From positions 1 to 64,000 of the forward strand of contig JANXAM010000006.1 of assembly GCA_025062155.1 (NCBI GenBank): DNA of 64,000 nt, written 5' to 3'. Under the pieces are notes generated by a model, which ran no database searches, was not told the DNA's origin, and was given only the letters and a program-made list of their open reading frames with translations. The position numbers were made by a program, and so were the translations under genes. Positions 16,173 to 25,224 of this stretch are shown here, piece by piece. This DNA is from Gloeomargarita sp. SKYB120 (lineage in GTDB: Bacteria > Cyanobacteriota > Cyanobacteriia > Gloeomargaritales > Gloeomargaritaceae). Position 1 is the first letter of the stretch. Every line of letters starts with the position of its first letter.

Positions 16173-17541
16173 AGGGACATTCGCCCCACAGGACGTTCTG
16201 GCAGGCTTGGATCCGAGTTTCTAACTGGCGAATTTCCTGCGTACACTGCTGTTGCAGTTGGTGGACCTGCTCGGCAATGGCGCCGGGCCGTTCAATTTGC
16301 TGCAGCAGGGCGAGGGCCTTTTCCCACTGGGCCTTGGCGACTTGCAACTGTTCGAGGGTTTTGGCTTGGGTGGTCTGTTGGCTGGCCTGGGCAACCAGCG
16401 CTTGGGCTTGCGCGAATTCCGCTGGTACGGGTCGGGGCGCCCACCGTTGCCAGAGCCACCAGCCGCCGCAGACCGCCAGCACCAGAGCAGCGCCGCTGCT
16501 GACCAGCCAGGGCCACCGGTGACGGGTGGAGGGTGTCAAAACGGTCGGAGCCGGGCGCGTGGCCTCCGTTGCGGGAGTGGTCTGCTGGGGAGAAACGACC
16601 GTCGCTTCCAGGTCAGCAGGCGTCGTGGGTTCGATTTCGATGGGTTGGGTCGCCATCTCCCGATGGGTAGGTTCAGCCATGCGCAGAGCTAGGTTCGCCG
16701 CTGGCACCGGCGGCGCAATCTGCGGCAACTGGGCCAACAGCGGTTGCAAGTCCTGGAGCACCTCCTCGGCCCGCTGGTAGCGCTGGCTGAAGTGATAGCG
16801 CACCATCTTGGTCAAAATACGGGCGAGGGCGGGACTGACCTGGGCGCGGTCTTGCCAGAGAATTTCCCCTGTGTCTACGTCTTCGGGTAAATCGCGGGGA
16901 TGCACCCCCGTCAGGGCCTGGATGGCCATCATCCCCAGGGCGTACAAGTCGCTGCTAAACCGGGGTTTACCGCTGGATTGTTCCGTGGGCATGTAGCCTT
17001 GGGTGCCAATCCCCACCGTTTGGCTGGCCTCGGTGGGCGTCGCGCCAATCGGCAACTGCTTCACCGCGCCAAAGTCAATGAGCACCAAATTCCCATCCCC
17101 TTGCCGGCGGATTAGGTTGCTGGGTTTCAGGTCGCGGTGGATGACACCTCGGTCGTGGATGAATTTCAAAATCTGCAGCACGTCCACCAGAAAGGTCAAC
17201 ACCCAGCCTTCGTCAAACACCCGCCCCGGCACCAGCTCCTGGGCCAGGGTGTGCCCCGGAATGAATTCCTCGACTAGGTAAAACTCCTGATTTTGCTCAA
17301 AAAAAGCCAGCAGTTGGGGGATTTGGGGATGGCGCAGTTTTTCTAGGATTTCTGCTTCCTTATAAAACAGGCGCCGCGCGACCTCCATCGCCTTGGGGTC
17401 CTGACTGCCGTGCAGCATCTTCACGACGCACTGGGGCTGACCAGGGCGCTTGGTGTCCTGGGCGAGAAAGGTTTTGCCGAACCCCCCCGCCGCCAGGGTG
17501 GCGATGATGCGATACCGCCCGTCCAGCAGTTGGTTGATCAC
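16171..17541 (-). CDS. Membrane-anchored serine/threonine protein kinase
   Basis: 456 aa. Kinase domain: glycine loop GGFGKT (19-24), ATP-binding Lys near 41, HRDLKPSN (135-142), DFG (156-158) and GTQGYMPTEQ activation segment. A Pro/Thr-rich linker leads to one membrane helix (WLVSSGAALVLAVCGGWWLW) and a C-terminal coiled coil rich in Gln and Ala (QVAKAQWEKALALLQQI). I start it at GTG 17541 because it overlaps the stop of the FIST gene (GTGA), a coupled arrangement; the frame extends further but into that gene. Probably phosphorylates proteins in response to the FIST partner; targets are unknown. Confidence 0.92.
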   Translation of the reverse strand: MINQLLDGRYRIIATLAAGGFGKTFLAQDTKRPGQPQCVVKMLHGSQDPKAMEVARRLFYKEAEILEKLRHPQIPQLLAFFEQNQEFYLVEEFIPGHTLAQELVPGRVFDEGWVLTFLVDVLQILKFIHDRGVIHRDLKPSNLIRRQGDGNLVLIDFGAVKQLPIGATPTEASQTVGIGTQGYMPTEQSSGKPRFSSDLYALGMMAIQALTGVHPRDLPEDVDTGEILWQDRAQVSPALARILTKMVRYHFSQRYQRAEEVLQDLQPLLAQLPQIAPPVPAANLALRMAEPTHREMATQPIEIEPTTPADLEATVVSPQQTTPATEATRPAPTVLTPSTRHRWPWLVSSGAALVLAVCGGWWLWQRWAPRPVPAEFAQAQALVAQASQQTTQAKTLEQLQVAKAQWEKALALLQQIERPGAIAEQVHQLQQQCTQEIRQLETRIQACQNVLWGECP

Positions 17542-18740
17542 GGCGTCCCGACGTACCACAACGCAAAGACGGCGGTGTAGCCGTGCAGGTGCGTGGTGTG
17601 GCCCACCGGCCCGATTTCCCCGTTGCAAAAGCACCCCGCCAGCGTGGTCCCCGGTAAATAGCGCTGGAACAGGTGGGAGTCCACGTTGGGTCGCCCGTAC
17701 AGGTGTTGCCCCCGCCCCAAACAGGCAAACATCAGGGCACCCAAAGGAGGTTCAGGATGGTGCCGGACATGGGCCGCCAAGAGCTGCTGCAGGTCGGTCA
17801 GGGAAGCCTGGGCGTCCCGCAGGTGAAATTGCACCCGTTGCCCCGGTCGCACCCGGTCGCCGATGGCAATCGCGCCGTGCCGTGGGTCAATTCCCAGCAA
17901 ATTGCGGATCAAAAAATCGGTGGGCGCCAGCTCCTGCTTGAACTCGTCGCTCACAACGCCGATGTGCAACCCCGATTGCGCCAGTTGCCGGTCGGCCTCG
18001 TCCAGGTTTTGGATCAGGGTTTGCAGCACCTGCAAAGGCGGCCGGTCCTCTAGCCCCAAGATGATGTTGCGCTCGCCACGGGTGACCCGGTAGGGCTGGC
18101 CAATCGGACGACACCCCTGGGCTACAATCGCTTCCGCCCGTAGGCCCGACAAGGCGACGCCCACAACCCCTTGGGAGAGCACCTCCTGCTGGTAGAACAA
18201 CCCATCGCCGACCAACCCGCCGACTTTGACGCTGCGGGGATAGGCGTAGTCTAACCCCTGGAGCACATCGGGAATCCGGCTGGTGGCGGGGTCGGCCAAC
18301 AGGATGAAATGGGGTTCTTGGGCGGGGTCCACGCCAATGAGGTCTATCCAGGCCTGGGGCGGGCTATCCAAATCCGGTAAATCCTGGGGATACAGCACAA
18401 ACGGCTGCACCTGCACCCCCGGTAGACGGGCCACGCTCAGGGCCAGGGCGGGTTTGCCCTCCACCTCTTGCGCCACGCCACTGGGCAACGACCCCACAAC
18501 GCCGCTGGCCCCACAGCCAATCAAACACCGGATGGGGAGTGCTTCATGCAACAGGGGCAACAACCGCACATACTCGCTGGCAAAACTGTCGCTGATGAAC
18601 ACCAGGGCCACGTCTGCCGTCCCGACCGACCGCACCTGGGCTGTTACCTCCTGAATCGCCCGCTCCAGGGACACTTGCGTGGACAGGGCGTTGAGCCACT
18701 GGGGTGACGGCTGGGTTTCCGCAGGGATAAAGCGTTCCAT
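17538..18740 (-). CDS. FIST-domain sensory protein
   Basis: 400 aa. FIST_N is recognisable in VALVFISDSFASEY and IGCGASGVVG, FIST_C in LGIDPRHGAIAIGDRVRPG and the final CFCNGEIGPVG motif. FIST domains are thought to bind small ligands such as amino acids in signal transduction. The ATG at 18740 (MERFIPAET) is chosen over an upstream in-frame start; no strong ribosome-binding site is visible. It is directly coupled to a Ser/Thr kinase by a GTGA overlap, so a ligand-sensing input to the kinase is a reasonable inference. Confidence 0.9.
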   Translation of the reverse strand: MERFIPAETQPSPQWLNALSTQVSLERAIQEVTAQVRSVGTADVALVFISDSFASEYVRLLPLLHEALPIRCLIGCGASGVVGSLPSGVAQEVEGKPALALSVARLPGVQVQPFVLYPQDLPDLDSPPQAWIDLIGVDPAQEPHFILLADPATSRIPDVLQGLDYAYPRSVKVGGLVGDGLFYQQEVLSQGVVGVALSGLRAEAIVAQGCRPIGQPYRVTRGERNIILGLEDRPPLQVLQTLIQNLDEADRQLAQSGLHIGVVSDEFKQELAPTDFLIRNLLGIDPRHGAIAIGDRVRPGQRVQFHLRDAQASLTDLQQLLAAHVRHHPEPPLGALMFACLGRGQHLYGRPNVDSHLFQRYLPGTTLAGCFCNGEIGPVGHTTHLHGYTAVFALWYVGTP

Positions 18741-18802
18741 TGCCGAATTAAAATTAGGTCGCTTTTTTCCTATTATCAATACCAGTCAGTGTAGCCGATG
18801 GG

Positions 18803-19723
18803 ATGGCATTTGTGGACGGGCCGTATCAGGTGGCGACCATCAGGGCAACGGACGGCCCCCAGGTGGTGATCCACGGTGGCGCTGGGGCCACGTTGAAATC
18901 CCAACAGTCGGTGATGCCTATTCGGGCTTCGCTCCACCGCATTGTCCGTACCCTCTATGACCAGTTGCAGCAGGGGGCCAGCGCCATTGCGGTGGTGGTG
19001 CAGGGGTGTCAGATGCTCGAGGACGACCCTCTGTTCAACGCGGGGACGGGGGCGGTGTTGCAGTCCGACGGGCAAGTGCGTCTGAGCGCAGCCCTGATGG
19101 ACGGCCATACCCAGACCTTCAGCGGCGTGATCAACGCCCAGCGGGTGCGCTACCCGATTCAACTGGCCCACTTTTTGCAAACCCAACCTGACCGAGTGAT
19201 TGCCGATGTGGGGGCTATCGAGCTGGCGCGCGAGTTGCAGCTCCCGCCCTACAACCCGGTAACGCCCCAGCGCCTGCAGGAATGGGTAAACCAGACCCGG
19301 GATGGGGCCGTGATGAACCTGGTAGCAGACATGGGCACGATTGGCGTGGTGGCGCGCGATAACCACGGGCGTCTGGCGGTGGGCACCTCCACCGGCGGCA
19401 AGGGCGGCGAACGCATCGGGCGGGTGAGCGATTCGGCTATGCCCGCCGGTACCTATGCCAACCACCAGGCGGCGGTCAGTTGTACTGGGATCGGCGAAGA
19501 CATTATTGACGAATGCCTAGCGGCGCGGATTGTGATTCGGGTAACGGATGGGTTGACGCTGGCCGAGGCGTTTGAGCGGTCGTTTCGAGAAGCGGCGCAA
19601 CGCGGACGAGACTTGGGCGCCATTGGCCTGGATGTTCACGGCAACATCGCTTGGGGGAAGACCACCGACATCCTCCTGGCCGCCTACGCCAATGGGACGG
19701 GTATCCAGGACACCTTGAGTTAA
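18803..19723 (+). CDS. Isoaspartyl peptidase / plant-type L-asparaginase
   Basis: 306 aa N-terminal nucleophile hydrolase made as a proenzyme. VVIHGGAGA near residue 21 and the autocleavage region MGTIGVVARD (cut before the Thr near residue 176) are typical, followed by TSTGGKGGERIGRVSDS. The mature enzyme hydrolyses beta-aspartyl dipeptides and asparagine, helping degrade damaged proteins and possibly cyanophycin-derived dipeptides. The beta subunit retains GTSTGGK and CTGIGEDI. It converges with the NADAR gene, overlapping by 4 bp. Confidence 0.92.
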   Translation: MAFVDGPYQVATIRATDGPQVVIHGGAGATLKSQQSVMPIRASLHRIVRTLYDQLQQGASAIAVVVQGCQMLEDDPLFNAGTGAVLQSDGQVRLSAALMDGHTQTFSGVINAQRVRYPIQLAHFLQTQPDRVIADVGAIELARELQLPPYNPVTPQRLQEWVNQTRDGAVMNLVADMGTIGVVARDNHGRLAVGTSTGGKGGERIGRVSDSAMPAGTYANHQAAVSCTGIGEDIIDECLAARIVIRVTDGLTLAEAFERSFREAAQRGRDLGAIGLDVHGNIAWGKTTDILLAAYANGTGIQDTLS

Positions 19724-20169
19724 CGGGCCTGCCGCAATTCGGCCCGCACCTGCATGAGAATCCGGCCTAGGTGGTTGCAACCACTGCCATCGGGACCGCA
19801 CCCCCAGTAGCCATCGGTGGGGGAATTTTCGATGAGTTCGGCGTCGCCCGTGGCCAACAACTTCTCGGCCAGGTCAGGGTGGCTGCGAAATTTACAGCGC
19901 ACTGCTTTGAGCATCACGTCGCGTTTGATGTGGTCCCAGTCGGGTCGCCGCTGATATTGGGGATTTCTGCCAGTTTGCGCCGCCTGCTCAGGGGTCGGTA
20001 GTCGCCGAATGTGCTCCACCAAGTCCGCATGGGGCGTCCCGACAAACTTCTGGGCCTGGTAGTAATGCTCGACGGTGGGCCAGGTGTGCCCGTCGAGGTC
20101 AATGGGGTGAGGTGAAAAATTCGACAAAAAACCGTAGGGCTCATCCACGCGGTAGAAGTAAATCTTCAT
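19720..20169 (-). CDS. ybiA: NADAR-family N-glycosidase (YbiA-like)
   Basis: 149 aa from the ATG at 20169, which overlaps the stop of the glycosyltransferase gene (ATGA). Family motifs: FLSNFSPHPI, WPTVEHYYQAQKF, ENSPTDGYWGCGPDG and NHLGRILMQVR. Members hydrolyse toxic early riboflavin-pathway intermediates or ADP-ribose adducts. The length is normal for the single-domain form. It is last in a leftward run recA-raf1-glycosyltransferase-NADAR in which every junction is an overlap or under 10 bp. Confidence 0.92.
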   Translation of the reverse strand: MKIYFYRVDEPYGFLSNFSPHPIDLDGHTWPTVEHYYQAQKFVGTPHADLVEHIRRLPTPEQAAQTGRNPQYQRRPDWDHIKRDVMLKAVRCKFRSHPDLAEKLLATGDAELIENSPTDGYWGCGPDGSGCNHLGRILMQVRAELRQAR

Positions 20170-21101
20170 GGCTGTCGGGTCTGCTGCTGCCATTGCCGGT
20201 AAGCGGCATAGACCGCCTGCACCTGGTAGCGGTTGAGAAACAGGCGGGAGAGTTCCCAGGCCCAATCGCCGCGTCCCTGGTCAATCAGCCACTGCAGCAA
20301 GGGCGCCAGGGTGCGCTCGTTCAACAGGCCCCCAAGCGACAACACCTCCCACAAAAGCCAGTGTAGCCACGTCATCTGAATCATCAGCCGCACCTCCCAG
20401 GTGGGATGTTTTTGGTAGAAAAGCAAACCCATTTTGGCCCGCTGGATTTCCTTGTCAATCAGGCGGGGAATTTGCTCCAGGGTAAAAGGCGGACGCCAAT
20501 GATACCCCACCGCCTGCGGGCACGGCACCAGCACCAACCCTAGTTTTTTCAAGCGCACCCCCAGTTCCAAATCCTCCCAGCCGTAGAACTGAAAATCCGG
20601 GTCAAAGCCGCCTGCCGCCTCTAACCAGGTTTTGGCAATCGCGACGTTACCGGTGGCAAAAAACGCCCGCGACATATCTGTTAATTTGAAGGGTTCCTGC
20701 GTGGGGTTCTCGAAATTGGAGGTATTCACCACCCGCCCATAGGTGAAACATTTGCAATGCCCCAATCGCCGGTACGCCGCCTGGAGTTGTTCCGCATGGG
20801 CGCGCAAAAACACTGGCGTCACCACCAGGTCGCTATCAATAAACACAATCGTATCGCCCTGGGCTTGGGCCACCCCCAAGTTGCGGGCGGCTGCCGGTCC
20901 CTGGTGCGCCTGGGTGTACCACCGCACTCGGGGCAATTCCGCTTGGTGAGCCTGTAACCACGTCAAGGTATCGTCCGTTGACCCGTCGTCTACCACAATC
21001 ACTTCATACGGCCCCGCCCAATCCTGGTGCGCCAGGGCGTATAGGGCCTTGGCCAGGATAGGCCGCCGGTTGTAGGTGGGAATGACCACACTCAAAAACA
21101 T
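20166..21101 (-). CDS. Family 2 glycosyltransferase
   Basis: 311 aa. The GT-A fold is clear: SVVIPTYNRRPILAKAL at the N-terminus, VIVVDDGSTDDT, FIDSDLVV (DXD) and FYGWEDLELGVRLKK as the acceptor-side ED motif. The C-terminal third is basic/hydrophobic and may touch the membrane. ATG 21101 is taken as start: the frame continues upstream, but that part overlaps raf1 and is Gly/Ala/Pro-rich nonsense. Sugar donor and product cannot be read. Confidence 0.92.
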   Translation of the reverse strand: MFLSVVIPTYNRRPILAKALYALAHQDWAGPYEVIVVDDGSTDDTLTWLQAHQAELPRVRWYTQAHQGPAAARNLGVAQAQGDTIVFIDSDLVVTPVFLRAHAEQLQAAYRRLGHCKCFTYGRVVNTSNFENPTQEPFKLTDMSRAFFATGNVAIAKTWLEAAGGFDPDFQFYGWEDLELGVRLKKLGLVLVPCPQAVGYHWRPPFTLEQIPRLIDKEIQRAKMGLLFYQKHPTWEVRLMIQMTWLHWLLWEVLSLGGLLNERTLAPLLQWLIDQGRGDWAWELSRLFLNRYQVQAVYAAYRQWQQQTRQP

Positions 21102-21109
21102 GGCCGCCC

Positions 21110-22126
21110 CTACTCCTCGTACTGCCAGGGTTCCGTCAGGTGTTCGGGGTCGAAAATTTGGGGCGCCCGCAGGGCCAGAATCAATCGTCCCAACAGCGGT
21201 GCCGTCGGTAACGCCGGGAACCAACGCAATTCCACCCGCCCTTCCTGGACGGCCAAAAAATAGGCATCGCTTTGCCAGTCTGTGGCTTCCCGGTCCACCA
21301 CCAGCAACACGGGTTCCTGCACCCCCATTTCCGGTAACTGCGGAGCCAGGAGAGCTAGCGGCGCTTGCGCTGCCCGGAGCACGGGCCATCCCGGCAAAGC
21401 CACCACCTGGGGCATCCCCGTCACGACGCCAAACGGCGGCTGGGGCTGGGCCACCGGCGTCTCCCGCCACTGGGCCTCGCTGATGGGTAACTGGCCCGCC
21501 AGCGTCAAAATCAGGGGCTGCTCCAGGGCCGATTCCAACCGGTACCAGGGCAAGCGAGGCGGCGTGGGTAACGGCTCCAGCTGGCCAGGGTCTAACAGTT
21601 GCTCCAGGGCGACACGGGCGCTTTCGCTGTGGGCAAACCGCAACCCCCGCGCCAGTAAACGGCTCCGGTCGGCGCTCGTAGGTTTTTGGCGCAGCAGTCG
21701 CCAGCACTGGAATGCCACCGCATCCCCCGGATGGTCACTGAATTCGGGCGGCACGCGGTACTGGCTCAATTCCTTCATCGCTTTGACCACATCGCGGGTG
21801 GTGGCGGCATCCAGGCGCTTTTCGCGGACAAAGGCGGCGCAGGCTAGGCGCTGGGACTGGGACAACAGCCGCAGTTCGTAGAGCAGGTCGCTCCCCTGGT
21901 GACGGAAATAGTCCTGCAGGTCCGGCTGGGCTTGCAGCGAGCTGAACACTTGGCTGGCGACGATCAGGCGATTTTGGGTGCTGGGTTCAATGCCCGTCTC
22001 CTCAAAGATGGCCTCGGCGCGCCAACCGGCTTTTTGCAACTGCTGGCACAGGTATCCCCATTCCACCCAGGTGCCTTCGCGCCGCCGCAGTTGTTGCAAC
22101 CAGGACTGGTGCTGGGGGTCACTCAT
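21110..22126 (-). CDS. raf1: Rubisco accumulation factor 1
   Basis: 338 aa assembly chaperone that stabilises RbcL dimers after GroEL release until RbcS binds. The N-terminal alpha domain has [20 protein letters not shown] and [18 protein letters not shown]; a linker near residue 170 leads to the C-terminal beta domain with dimer contacts ([12 protein letters not shown]). Start at ATG 22126 overlaps the last codons of recA by 8 bp. No rbc genes are in the window; the placement after recA is unusual to me. Confidence 0.93.
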   Translation of the reverse strand: MSDPQHQSWLQQLRRREGTWVEWGYLCQQLQKAGWRAEAIFEETGIEPSTQNRLIVASQVFSSLQAQPDLQDYFRHQGSDLLYELRLLSQSQRLACAAFVREKRLDAATTRDVVKAMKELSQYRVPPEFSDHPGDAVAFQCWRLLRQKPTSADRSRLLARGLRFAHSESARVALEQLLDPGQLEPLPTPPRLPWYRLESALEQPLILTLAGQLPISEAQWRETPVAQPQPPFGVVTGMPQVVALPGWPVLRAAQAPLALLAPQLPEMGVQEPVLLVVDREATDWQSDAYFLAVQEGRVELRWFPALPTAPLLGRLILALRAPQIFDPEHLTEPWQYEE

Positions 22127-23186
22127 CAGCGGGTTCCACGTCCGGTTCCAGGTCCTCAAGGGTGGGAGTCGCCGTCGGAATGGTCACGGCACCCATCTCC
22201 AGTTGCTGGCGCACCTGTTGTTCAATCGCCTCTCGCACCGCCGGATTTTCCTCCAAAAATTGCAGGACGTTTTCCCGCCCCTGGGCCAGGTTTTCGCCCT
22301 GATAGCTGTACCAGGCGCCCTTGCGCTTGACAATCCCCACCTGCTCGGCGATGTCCAGCACGCACCCGGCCTGGGAGATGCCCTTGCCAAAAATAATGTC
22401 AAATTCCGCCAGCCGGAAGGGGGGGGCCACCTTGTTTTTGGCGACCTTCGCTCGGACGCGAATCCCGTACTCCTCCGTCCCCCGTTTCAAGGTTTGCAGC
22501 CGCCGCACATCCAGCCGCACCGACGCATAGAACTTCAGGGCGTTGCCGCCGGTGGTGGTTTCGGGGTTGCCGTAGGTGACGCCGATTTTTTGCCGCAGTT
22601 GGTTCAAAAAGATCAAAATGCAACCGGTTTTGCTGATGTTGCCAGTGATTTTGCGCAGGGCCTGGCTCATCAAGCGCGCCTGCAACCCCATGTAGGCGTC
22701 CCCCATTTCCCCCTCGATTTCCGCCTTAGGCACCAGGGCCGCCACCGAGTCTACCACCACGATGTCTACCGCCGCCGAGCGCACCAGGGAGTCCACAATT
22801 TCTAGGGCGGCTTCCCCGTAGTCCGGTTGCGACACCAGCAGGTTAGCGACATCCACCCCCAAAGCAGCCGCGTAGGCGGGGTCGAGGGCGTGCTCTGCAT
22901 CCACAAACGCGGCAATGCCCCCCCGCTTTTGCACCTCCGCCACGGCGTGCAGGGCCACCGTCGTTTTCCCCGAACTCTCGGGACCGTAAATTTCGATGAC
23001 CCGTCCTTTCGGCAGTCCACCGCCAAGGGCCAAATCCAGGGTCAGGGCGCCGCTGGGCACGGTTTCCACCCGGATGCGCGAGGCGTCCCCCAGGCGCATG
23101 ATCGCCCCCTTGCCAAAGGACTTTTCAATCTGCTGCATGGCCAGGGTCAAAGCTTTTTGCTTATCGGAGTTGGGGGCGGTGGTCAT
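22119..23186 (-). CDS. recA: RecA recombinase
   Basis: 355 aa. Walker [10 protein letters not shown] (69-77), the L1/L2 DNA-binding region with [17 protein letters not shown], and an acidic C-terminus ([12 protein letters not shown]) are as in typical RecA. It catalyses homologous strand exchange and stimulates LexA-type cleavage. It leads a leftward gene run ending with the NADAR gene. The start ATG lies 32 bp downstream of the gshA stop, so it may be co-transcribed with gshA. Confidence 0.98.
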   Translation of the reverse strand: MTTAPNSDKQKALTLAMQQIEKSFGKGAIMRLGDASRIRVETVPSGALTLDLALGGGLPKGRVIEIYGPESSGKTTVALHAVAEVQKRGGIAAFVDAEHALDPAYAAALGVDVANLLVSQPDYGEAALEIVDSLVRSAAVDIVVVDSVAALVPKAEIEGEMGDAYMGLQARLMSQALRKITGNISKTGCILIFLNQLRQKIGVTYGNPETTTGGNALKFYASVRLDVRRLQTLKRGTEEYGIRVRAKVAKNKVAPPFRLAEFDIIFGKGISQAGCVLDIAEQVGIVKRKGAWYSYQGENLAQGRENVLQFLEENPAVREAIEQQVRQQLEMGAVTIPTATPTLEDLEPDVEPADE

Positions 23187-23218
23187 AGGCGGTCGGAAAC
23201 GCAGGGTGTGGTTCTATT

Positions 23219-24358
23219 TTACGCCGCCTGCGGCAAACACAGGGCCTCGGCCAGGGCGAGTTCCCGCTGGTGCATGGTTCGGATGGCCTGTTGCAAGATA
23301 GCCGGCAGCGATTGCCCCTGCGCGTGGGCGGCCAACCACTGCTGGGCCTCGTTGCCCTCGGCAAGAATGGTGCGCAGCGGCGACAAAAAACAGGCAAACC
23401 CCTGGGCGGTCGGGGTGACCTGCTCCAGAAGCTCGGCAATCCAATCCCTAGCGCGGATAGAACGCCCGTCCTGCCAGTGGGTCAACACGCTGTCGAGGCT
23501 GTGGCGTGCGGCGGCCTGGGCGTTGGCGTCGGCTTGAACCCGCAAGTCTTCGGCGCGCGCGCGCGGCCAGGGATGGTCGTACAGGGGGTCGAGACGTGGG
23601 TCCTGCAGCAGTTGCAGCAGGCGGGCCTCCAGCAGGGCGGTCACGGCCAGCAGATGCACCGGATCACTTATAAGGTCACAGATGCGCAGTTCCAGTCGGT
23701 TGAGGTCGTAGGGGCGCCGGTTGCCGTTGGGTCGCACGCTGCACCACAGATGCCGCACATTCTGCATCACGCCCGCCTGGAGTTGGGTCTCGGTCCAGCG
23801 GATGAAGTGGCGGTGATTGAGAAATAAGGGCACATGCGGCGGCGTATGGGGAAAGATATGCCAGCGGGTGCTGTGCCAACCGGTCAGGTGCCCATCCAGC
23901 CAGGGGGACGAGGCGCTCAAGGCCAGGTACAGGGGGGCTTCTACCCGCACCAGCCGACAGGCCCGCAGCAGGGTTTCCGGCTCGTCAATCCCGATATTGA
24001 TGTGGACGCTGGCGGTCACCACCCGGGCGCCGTAGGTGCGTTCGATGAAGCTGTGGTAGGGGTTGCGGGGGTCGGCCCGCTCAAAGACGCTGCTATCGCC
24101 GAGCGCCAGGGTGCTGCCAGGAATGAGGGTATAATCCCCCAGGGTGCGCAAAAACTGCCGCAGTCGCTGGCGCGGTTGCACTAGGTCGCACAGGAGTTGC
24201 TCGTAGCGCTGGCGGGGGGGCGTGGTGTACTCCACATTGCGGCGGTCCGGCTCCCAGGCAAATCCTGGCAAGGCCCGCACAATCTGGTCTGCCAGCCCAA
24301 CAACGGTTCCCTGGGGCGTGCCCGTGTAGAGTTCGATTTCAAAGCCCTTGCACAGCAT
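23219..24358 (-). CDS. gshA: Glutamate-cysteine ligase, cyanobacterial type
   Basis: 379 aa. First step of glutathione synthesis: ATP-dependent joining of glutamate gamma-carboxyl and cysteine. Segments KGFEIELYTG, RNVEYTTPP, SVHINIGID and RLELRICDLISDP are those of the cyanobacterial/plant-related GshA group. ATG 24358 (MLCKGFEIEL) is preferred to an in-frame start 36 bp upstream because homologues begin close to KGFE. It is divergent from the ABC permease with 71 bp between. Confidence 0.9.
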   Translation of the reverse strand: MLCKGFEIELYTGTPQGTVVGLADQIVRALPGFAWEPDRRNVEYTTPPRQRYEQLLCDLVQPRQRLRQFLRTLGDYTLIPGSTLALGDSSVFERADPRNPYHSFIERTYGARVVTASVHINIGIDEPETLLRACRLVRVEAPLYLALSASSPWLDGHLTGWHSTRWHIFPHTPPHVPLFLNHRHFIRWTETQLQAGVMQNVRHLWCSVRPNGNRRPYDLNRLELRICDLISDPVHLLAVTALLEARLLQLLQDPRLDPLYDHPWPRARAEDLRVQADANAQAAARHSLDSVLTHWQDGRSIRARDWIAELLEQVTPTAQGFACFLSPLRTILAEGNEAQQWLAAHAQGQSLPAILQQAIRTMHQRELALAEALCLPQAA

Positions 24359-24429
24359 TGGCAGTCCACCCTCTACACTAGGAAGCCAGGGCACGCAGCC
24401 ATCATCCCAATGTTCGGAGTCAACGGGTC

Positions 24430-25224
24430 ATGGGTTGGAGAAAGGGGGTCCAAGGGAGCATCAGCGCTTGGGGAGTTTATTCCGTCTGGCGACGCCACCT
24501 GAAAGTCTATCAGAATACCTGGTTGGTGAATAGCTTACCGCCCCTGTCGGAGCCCATTCTCTATCTCATTGCCTTTGGGTTTGGCCTGACGCCCTTGATC
24601 CCCACCCTAGACTACCAGGGGCAAACCGTGACCTACATGCAATTTATTGGGCCAGGGATGATTGCTGTGGGGGTGCTCTTCCAGAGTTTTTTTGAGGGGG
24701 CCTACGGCAGTTTCATCCGGCTGCAGATGCAAAAGACCTGGCACGCGCTGCTGACGGCGCCTTTGACCTTTACTGAGGTGTTTTTAGGGGATTGGCTGTG
24801 GGCGGCCACGCGGGGACTCTTTGCCGGTCTGACCACCGGTTTGGTGGTGGTGGGGCTGGGGCTCTATCCGGCGGTGGGGTTGCTGGTCTCCCTGCCGTGG
24901 CTCGTCCTGGGGGCGCTCCTTTTTGGGGGCATTGGTCTGTTGACGGCGGGGATGGTGCGCACGGTGGACCAGATCAACGTGCCTACGTTTCTGGTGGTGG
25001 TGCCCATGTTTGTCCTGTGCGGGACGTATTTCCCACGCGACAACCTACCGCCGGTGTTGGCCGTCTTGGCCCAGCTTTTACCCCTGTCGGCCCTGGTGGA
25101 CCTATTGCGCTGGCCGTTGGCCTGGCCACCTTTTGCTCCGCTGCTGGTAGCCTGGCTGCTGGTGTGGGTGGCCGGTTTGGGGCTATGGGCCTGGCGGACT
25201 ATTTATCCCCTGGTGTATCGCTGA
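24430..25224 (+). CDS. ABC-2 type transporter permease (NodJ-like)
   Basis: 264 aa, six predicted membrane helices. The segment VYQNTWLVNSLPPLSEPILY at the N-terminus and FPRDNLPPVLAVLAQLLPLS near the end are characteristic of ABC-2 permeases exporting polysaccharides, lipids or drugs. No ATPase partner is adjacent, so it must pair with one encoded elsewhere. Its end overlaps the convergent WG-repeat gene by 26 bp. Confidence 0.88.
   Translation: MGWRKGVQGSISAWGVYSVWRRHLKVYQNTWLVNSLPPLSEPILYLIAFGFGLTPLIPTLDYQGQTVTYMQFIGPGMIAVGVLFQSFFEGAYGSFIRLQMQKTWHALLTAPLTFTEVFLGDWLWAATRGLFAGLTTGLVVVGLGLYPAVGLLVSLPWLVLGALLFGGIGLLTAGMVRTVDQINVPTFLVVVPMFVLCGTYFPRDNLPPVLAVLAQLLPLSALVDLLRWPLAWPPFAPLLVAWLLVWVAGLGLWAWRTIYPLVYR

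Noticed and set aside
21102-21707. N-terminal extension of the glycosyltransferase
   Set aside because: The 200 extra residues are Gly/Ala/Pro-rich and lie over raf1 in another frame. The GT-A fold starts at the ATG at 21101.
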